Assembly (NCBI GenBank): GCA_964630835.1
Contig: CAZVZM010000006.1
Location: 1 to 56,316, forward strand
Direction of reading: 5' to 3'
DNA length: 56,316 bases
Source: Halarsenatibacter sp964630835
Lineage (GTDB): Bacteria; Bacillota; Halanaerobiia; Halanaerobiales; Halarsenatibacteraceae
The translations under genes were made by a program, and so were the position numbers. This document shows positions 51,180 through 56,316 of this stretch, piece after piece (the stretch's first letter is position 1; each line of letters opens with the position of its first letter). The notes below the pieces were generated by a model. That model was not told the origin of the DNA. It saw only the letters and a program-made list of their open reading frames with translations, and did not search any database.

Positions 51180-52367
51180 ATGAAGAAAAAGACTTTGAAG
51201 GACTTCGATTTTTCCGAAAAAAAAGCTCTTGTCCGGGTTGACTTTAATGTGCCCGTAAAAGAAGGAAAAGTTGAGGACAACACGCGCATTGATGCCGCAC
51301 TTGATACCATCGATTATCTCATTAGAGAAAAAGCAAAAGTTATTCTCATGTCTCATCTTGGGCGCCCGGGTGGAGAAGTCGTGGAGGAATTACGCATGGA
51401 TCCGGTGGCAGAAGAGCTGGCCAACCGTCTGGGCAAACAGGTTAAAAAAGCTGATGACTGCATTGGTGATGAAGTTAAAAGAGCAGTTGAGGAGATGGAA
51501 GCCGGTGAGGTGCTTCTTCTGGAAAATACGCGTTTTTATCCCGGCGAGAAGGAAAATGATGCTGAATTTGCCCGGAAGCTTTCAGAAGTAGCCGATGTAT
51601 TTGTTAACGATGCATTTGGGGCCGCACACCGTGCTCATGCTTCCACCGCTGGAGTTGCAGAACATCTTCCCGCTGTGGCAGGGTTTCTCATGCAGCGCGA
51701 GCTCAATGCTTTGGGCGAAGCTATGGAAAATCCAGAACATCCTTATGCTGCCATAATTGGAGGGGCAAAAATCTCCGATAAGATGGCAGTGATAAAAAAT
51801 CTGCTGGATAAATGTGATTATCTGCTTCTAGGTGGAGGGATTTCTAACACTTTTCTGTTTGCTCAGGATTATGACGTGGGAGCTTCCCTTGTTGAAAAAG
51901 ATAGTGCCGACCTCGCCCGTGAGATAATGGTAGAGGCAGAGGAGAAAAGTGTGGAGCTTGTTTTACCTATTGATGTTGTGGTCGGGGAAGAAAAAAGTGA
52001 AGATGCCGAAAGCCGGGTGGTCGACTGCTCTGAAGTGCCGGCTGGGTGGCAGATTTTGGACATAGGAGGTCCTAAAACCCTTGAAAGATTTAAAAATATA
52101 ATTGATAAAGCCAGAACTGTTACCTGGAATGGCCCCCTGGGAGTATTTGAAGTTGAACAATTTGCCCGGGGCACTAAAGAAATTGCCAGGGCTCTGGCTG
52201 AGAGCGAGGCCTACAGCGTAGTGGGTGGGGGTGAATCCGCCGCCGCTATACGTCAGGCAGGAGTGGAAAATGATATGGACCATGTATCCACAGGCGGTGG
52301 TGCTTCGCTGCAGTTTTTCGAAGGGAAACCTCTTCCCGGAGTGGAAGTTTTGGATGATTTAGATTAA
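51180..52367 (+). CDS. pgk: Phosphoglycerate kinase
   Basis: Pgk makes ATP from 1,3-bisphosphoglycerate. The signature ALVRVDFNVP is at the start, with RPGGEV and GGAKISDKMAVI in the middle and the nucleotide-binding NGPLGVFEVEQFARGT and VVGGGESAAAI near the end. Length is 395 residues. GTG 51171 is in frame, but ATG 51180 has the GGAGGTG site and matches family starts. It is followed by a 163-base spacer before tpiA without a clear terminator. Confidence 0.98.
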   Translation: MKKKTLKDFDFSEKKALVRVDFNVPVKEGKVEDNTRIDAALDTIDYLIREKAKVILMSHLGRPGGEVVEELRMDPVAEELANRLGKQVKKADDCIGDEVKRAVEEMEAGEVLLLENTRFYPGEKENDAEFARKLSEVADVFVNDAFGAAHRAHASTAGVAEHLPAVAGFLMQRELNALGEAMENPEHPYAAIIGGAKISDKMAVIKNLLDKCDYLLLGGGISNTFLFAQDYDVGASLVEKDSADLAREIMVEAEEKSVELVLPIDVVVGEEKSEDAESRVVDCSEVPAGWQILDIGGPKTLERFKNIIDKARTVTWNGPLGVFEVEQFARGTKEIARALAESEAYSVVGGGESAAAIRQAGVENDMDHVSTGGGASLQFFEGKPLPGVEVLDDLD

Positions 52368-52530
52368 GACGCATTATAGACCTTCCATTGAATGACGTTC
52401 CTTTGAAGTTCATCAAATGCATATAGATATTCGTGCAGTAGATTTAATGTGAAAAGTTATTTTGTGAAAATCCAATCAGTAGTGTGCCTTATAGTGATAA
52501 AAAAAACAGAAGTTCACAGGGAGTGATAAG

Positions 52531-53301
52531 ATGAGAACCCCTTTTATCGCCGGCAACTGGAAAATGAATAAATCTCCTTCACAGGCTGTAGAGCTCGTCA
52601 GCGATCTTAAGGAAAGAGTTGCGGATGTGGATGATGTTGATATGGCAGTTTGTCCGCCAGCGGTTTCGATTCCTGATGTTGTGGAAGAACTTAAGCACAG
52701 CGATATAAAGATTGGAGCGCAGAACATGCACTGGAAAGACAGCGGATCATATACCGGGGAGATTTCTCCGCCGATGCTCAATGACCTCGGCATTGATTAT
52801 GTTATTCTCGGTCATTCCGAGCGCAGAGAATATTTTAATGAGACCGACGAGGAGATAAATCTCAAGGTGAAAAAGGCGCTAAAATCTGGACTGAAGCCAA
52901 TAATTTGCGTTGGGGAAAGTCTGGAAGACAGAGAGGCCGGCAGAACGAAAGAAAAGGTTTCATTTCAGGTGAAGGCCGGACTTGCCGGTGTGCCGGAGGA
53001 GAAAATAACGGATGTAACTATAGCCTACGAGCCGCTCTGGGCTATTGGCACCGGTGAGAGCGCCAGTGCGGAGGATGCGGCCAGCACCATTGAGACCGTA
53101 AGAGAGATAATTTCTGAAATGTCGCCGGGATCCGAAAAAAGAGTTCGAATTCAGTATGGAGGCAGCGTAAAGCCACACAATATTGAAAAATTCATCGCAA
53201 AGCCCGCCATCGATGGAGCTCTGGTCGGCGGTGCCAGTCTAACCGCAGAATCTTTTGCAGGAGTGATTAAAAAATGTCAGAACAGAGGCCAAAGCCGCTA
53301 G
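52531..53301 (+). CDS. tpiA: Triose-phosphate isomerase
   Basis: TpiA interconverts dihydroxyacetone phosphate and glyceraldehyde-3-phosphate. The FIAGNWKMNKS opening, the catalytic His motif GHSERR and the catalytic Glu motif AYEPLWAIGTG are present. The phosphate-binding GGSVKP and GALVGGASL loops close the barrel. Length is 256 residues. The ATG follows a GGGAGTGAT site. Its last 28 bases overlap gpmI. Confidence 0.98.
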   Translation: MRTPFIAGNWKMNKSPSQAVELVSDLKERVADVDDVDMAVCPPAVSIPDVVEELKHSDIKIGAQNMHWKDSGSYTGEISPPMLNDLGIDYVILGHSERREYFNETDEEINLKVKKALKSGLKPIICVGESLEDREAGRTKEKVSFQVKAGLAGVPEEKITDVTIAYEPLWAIGTGESASAEDAASTIETVREIISEMSPGSEKRVRIQYGGSVKPHNIEKFIAKPAIDGALVGGASLTAESFAGVIKKCQNRGQSR

Positions 53302-54842
53302 CATTAATAATAATGGATGGTTATGGACTTTCTCCTCAGGATTATGGCGATGCTACCCGGAAAGCAGACACACCCTATCTGGATAAGCTTTTTGCCGGGG
53401 CCCCATACGCTGTGCTTGGGGCTGCTGGAGATAGCGTGGGGCTTCCGGAAGGCCAGATGGGAAATTCGGAGGTCGGACATCTCAATCTCGGGGCAGGGAG
53501 AAAGGTCTATCAGGAGTTCACGCGTATAAATAAGGCGATAGAGGATGGGGAGCTTCAGGAAAATGAAGAACTAAATAAAGCCGTGAATACTGCTAAAGAA
53601 AATGGCAGCGCCCTGCATCTAATCGGATTGCTTTCCGATGGTGGGGTGCATAGTCACATTCTCCATCTGTTTGGTCTCCTGGAAATGGCATCCAGGTATG
53701 AGCTGGAAGATGTCTATGTGCATGCAATCCTGGATGGAAGGGACACCCCCCCTCAAAGCGCCGTGGAATATATAGAGCAGCTGGAAGAAAAAATGAGCGA
53801 ATTAAATACAGGAGAGATTGCCACAGTCAGCGGCCGTTACTATACCATGGATCGCGATGAGCGCTGGGACAGGACGGAAAAGGCCTACAGTGCTCTGGTG
53901 GATGGTGATGGAAGAGAGGCAGACTCAGCCGTTGAAGCTGTGAAGAGGTCCTACGATGAGGGAGCAGATGATGAATTTGTCGAACCGGCGGTAATAAATT
54001 CCGAAGGACGCATTAAAGATGGAGATGCTGCCATATTCTTTAATTTTCGGGCGGACAGAGCCAGACAGATAACAAGGGCACTGGCGCTTCCCGACTTTAA
54101 GAAATTTGAACGCTCTCCCAACCATCCGGTTAATCTGTACTACGTATGCATGACAGAATACGATGAAGATTTTGATTTGCCGGTAGCTTTCCCTCCCATG
54201 CAGGTTAAAAAAGGCCTGGGGGAGATACTCAGCAGGAAGGATTATACACAGCTGCGCATAGCCGAGACGGAAAAATACGCACACGTGACTTTTTTCTTCA
54301 ACGGGGGAGAGGAAAAGGAGCTTGAGGGGGAGGATAGAATTCTTATTCCCTCTCCGCAGATTGAAACCTATGATAAACAGCCAGAGATGAGCGCTCCCCG
54401 GGTGACAGAGAAGACACTGGAGCTGCTGGATGAAGAAGACTACGATGTAATAGTTTTAAACTATGCCAACTGCGACATGGTAGGTCATACCGGTGATTTT
54501 GAGGCGGCAGTAAAAGCTGTGGAAGCAGTTGATGCCGGTGTTTCTAGTGTTGTTCCCGCTATTTTAGAAAGAGGCGGTCAGGTTCTGCTCACTGCAGATC
54601 ACGGCAATGCCGAGCACATGATGGAGGACGATGGATCTCCTTTCACCGCTCATACAACCAATCCGGTGCCGCTCTTTTATCTTGGAGGCCCCGAAGGTGT
54701 AGATATTAGCGACGGTATCCTTGCTGATATTGCTCCTACAATTCTCGATATCCTGGGTCTTGAAAAACCGGATGAGATGACAGGAGAGAGTCTACTGAAT
54801 AAAAAGAGCGGAGAGAAATATAAAATTCAGAGTGGAGGGTGA
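53274..54842 (+). CDS. gpmI: 2,3-bisphosphoglycerate-independent phosphoglycerate mutase
   Basis: The metal-dependent mutase interconverts 3- and 2-phosphoglycerate. The alkaline-phosphatase-like IIMDGYGLS, the catalytic Ser in GQMGNSEVGHLNLGAG, the HAILDGRDTPPQSA motif and the late TADHGNAEHMMEDDG metal site are all present. Length is 522 residues, slightly above average. ATG 53274 lies within tpiA behind an AGGAGTGAT site, so the two are translationally coupled. Mn-dependent forms of this enzyme are pH-sensitive in spore-formers. Confidence 0.97.
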   Translation: MSEQRPKPLALIIMDGYGLSPQDYGDATRKADTPYLDKLFAGAPYAVLGAAGDSVGLPEGQMGNSEVGHLNLGAGRKVYQEFTRINKAIEDGELQENEELNKAVNTAKENGSALHLIGLLSDGGVHSHILHLFGLLEMASRYELEDVYVHAILDGRDTPPQSAVEYIEQLEEKMSELNTGEIATVSGRYYTMDRDERWDRTEKAYSALVDGDGREADSAVEAVKRSYDEGADDEFVEPAVINSEGRIKDGDAAIFFNFRADRARQITRALALPDFKKFERSPNHPVNLYYVCMTEYDEDFDLPVAFPPMQVKKGLGEILSRKDYTQLRIAETEKYAHVTFFFNGGEEKELEGEDRILIPSPQIETYDKQPEMSAPRVTEKTLELLDEEDYDVIVLNYANCDMVGHTGDFEAAVKAVEAVDAGVSSVVPAILERGGQVLLTADHGNAEHMMEDDGSPFTAHTTNPVPLFYLGGPEGVDISDGILADIAPTILDILGLEKPDEMTGESLLNKKSGEKYKIQSGG

Positions 54843-54847
54843 TTAAG

Positions 54848-56134
54848 ATGGAAACAATGATAACAGATATATTTGCCAGGGAAGTGCTCGACTCCCGCGG
54901 CAACCCGACGGTCGAAGTGGAAGTCTATCTGGAGAATGGAGCAATGGGCAGAGCGCTGGTGCCATCCGGTGCTTCCACAGGTGAACATGAGGCTCTGGAG
55001 CTTCGAGATGAGGATAAAGATCGCTTTCACGGCAAAGGAGTAAAGGGTGCGGTGGAAAATGTCAATACAACAATTGCTCCCGAGCTGATAGGCTTTGATG
55101 CTCGCAATCAAATTTTGATCGATCAGATTATGCTCGATCTGGATGGAACCGAGAAAAAGGAAGTTCTCGGTGCCAATGCCATTCTGGGAGTTTCGATGGC
55201 AGTAGCCCGGGCGGCATCTCTTGCTCAGGATTCCTATCTATTTAATTATCTTGGCGGCGCCGGCGCATGCACACTGCCAGTTCCCCAGCTTAATATTCTT
55301 AACGGTGGCGAGCACGCCGATAATAACGTTGATATTCAGGAATTTATGATAATGCCTATCTCCGCTGAGAGCTTTAAACAGGCCATGAGAATGGGAGCTG
55401 AAATATACCATTCCCTTAAAAGTGTGCTGCAGGAAAATGATTTGAGCACCTCTATTGGTGATGAGGGAGGTTTTGCTCCCGACCTTGATTCCAATGAAGA
55501 GGCTCTGCAGGTTATAGAAAAAGCAGTAAAAAGAGCAGGATATGAGCTCGATGAGGATATTCTTTTTGCTCTGGACGCGGCCGCATCTGAGTTTTATGAG
55601 AATGATAAATATGTTCTACCCGGTGAGGGAGTGGAGAGAACTTCCGCAGAGATGATCGACTATTATGAGGAGCTTGTTGATAAATATCCCATAATTTCTC
55701 TGGAAGATGGCCTTGATGAGAATGACTGGGATGGCTGGAAGAAGCTGACCTCAAGGCTTGGAGATAATGTTCAGATAGTAGGCGATGATCTATACGTGAC
55801 GAACATCGAAAGACTGAAGAGAGGCATAACTGAAGAGTGCAGCAATTCCATACTGATAAAGGTAAATCAGATAGGAACTCTCACAGAAACTCTGCAAACT
55901 GTTGAAAAAGCCAAACAGGCTGGATTTACATCCGTTATTTCTCACCGCTCCGGCGAGACCGAGGATACCACAATTTCCGATCTGGTTGTGGCATTGAATG
56001 CCGGTCAAATCAAAACAGGAGCTCCGGCCAGGTCCGAGCGGGTGGCAAAATACAATCAGCTCATAAGAATAGAAGAGGTTCTGGGCGATGCAGCCCGTTA
56101 TGCCGGGAGGGAAGCATTTTACTGTCTTGATTAG
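54848..56134 (+). CDS. eno: Enolase
   Basis: Enolase converts 2-phosphoglycerate to phosphoenolpyruvate. The AREVLDSRGNPTVEVEV start, the SGASTGEHEALELRD loop, the metal-binding DEGGFAPDL region and the family signature ILIKVNQIGTLTET followed by SHRSGETEDTTI are present. Length is 428 residues from ATG 54848, which has GGAGGGTGAT nine bases upstream; GTG 54839 and ATG 54857 are also in frame. It is the last gene of the glycolysis operon and is followed by a terminator. Confidence 0.98.
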   Translation: METMITDIFAREVLDSRGNPTVEVEVYLENGAMGRALVPSGASTGEHEALELRDEDKDRFHGKGVKGAVENVNTTIAPELIGFDARNQILIDQIMLDLDGTEKKEVLGANAILGVSMAVARAASLAQDSYLFNYLGGAGACTLPVPQLNILNGGEHADNNVDIQEFMIMPISAESFKQAMRMGAEIYHSLKSVLQENDLSTSIGDEGGFAPDLDSNEEALQVIEKAVKRAGYELDEDILFALDAAASEFYENDKYVLPGEGVERTSAEMIDYYEELVDKYPIISLEDGLDENDWDGWKKLTSRLGDNVQIVGDDLYVTNIERLKRGITEECSNSILIKVNQIGTLTETLQTVEKAKQAGFTSVISHRSGETEDTTISDLVVALNAGQIKTGAPARSERVAKYNQLIRIEEVLGDAARYAGREAFYCLD

Positions 56135-56191
56135 ATAGAGCAGCTATGTCTTCCAGGCAAATATATTATATCTCAAAAACTGAAATATAAT

Positions 56192-56244
56192 CACCCCTGC
56201 CATCAGCACCAGCCGCATCAGCCGGAGGCAGGGGTGTTTATTTT
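56192..56244 (+). terminator. Terminator of the glycolysis operon
   Basis: CACCCCTGCC (56192-56201) pairs perfectly with GGCAGGGGTG (56227-56236) and is followed by TTTATTTT. The 25-base loop can form a small inner stem. The remaining 72 bases of the window show no gene. Confidence 0.75.
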
Positions 56245-56316
56245 AGGAGATTATAAAAAGGTGCTTCCTGGTATTAGTTGCTAAATTTGCTTAACTTCCA
56301 TTTCATAGGTCCTATC

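Overview
The window looks like a chromosomal stretch of a halophilic, anaerobic, diderm (outer-membrane) Firmicute, most likely of the order Halanaerobiales. This is inference from gene content. The proteins are strongly acidic (Asp/Glu-rich tails and linkers), as in salt-in halophiles. Firmicute signatures are present (SigH, FlhF/FlhG, a SwrB-like protein, CggR, WhiA, long-form HPF, the comF-hpf-secA-prfB order). Envelope features typical of diderms occur with them: FlgA, FlgH and FlgI for flagellar P and L rings, and a putative outer-membrane beta-barrel. No tRNA, rRNA, CRISPR array, insertion sequence or prophage was seen. Every protein gene called here is on the + strand.

Region 1 (1-17755) is a flagellar block: the end of flhB, then flhA, flhF, flhG, a PilZ protein, a small membrane protein, the motility sigma factor sigD/fliA, a FapA-family protein, a small acidic protein, a SwrB-like protein and a membrane-anchored MltG-N-like protein. 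A second cluster follows a 219-base gap: flgF, flgG, flgA, flgH, flgI, flgJ, a SPOR plus phosphodiester-glycosidase protein and a beta-barrel protein. A GC-rich structured leader lies between flgF and flgG.

Region 2 (17756-24336) carries sigH, comF, hpf, secA and prfB. prfB needs a programmed +1 frameshift. The 602-base hpf-secA spacer holds two copies of a dispersed palindromic repeat and a consensus promoter followed almost at once by a terminator.

Region 3 (24323-30237) is an envelope and metabolism set: a DUF5693 membrane protein, csaB, a WecG/TagA glycosyltransferase, ctpA and a serine acetyltransferase. Region 4 (30238-37649) is nucleotide excision repair: uvrB, uvrA, uvrC. Region 5 (37650-44198) holds glyA, a Cof-type HAD phosphatase, a DUF624-like membrane protein, a ROK sugar kinase, a surface protein with a glucodextranase C-terminal-type domain, and a squalene/phytoene-synthase family protein whose start overlaps that gene's stop. 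Region 6 (44199-48786) is rapZ-yvcK-whiA-rpoN. Region 7 (48787-56244) is a complete lower-glycolysis operon, cggR-gap-pgk-tpiA-gpmI-eno, with a consensus promoter, a candidate CggR operator and a closing terminator.

The main non-coding finding is a dispersed palindromic element of about 105-118 bp. It has imperfect terminal inverted repeats, an internal 10-bp inverted repeat, and at least six full or partial copies, all in intergenic spacers. Other points of interest are two promoter-terminator mini-units (before secA and uvrB), the flgF-flgG leader, the UUU slip codon in prfB, FlhB with NPVH instead of NPTH, FlgH without a recognisable lipobox, and two unfamiliar gene pairings (flgJ with SPOR-NAGPA and barrel; glucodextranase-C surface protein with squalene-synthase-like enzyme).
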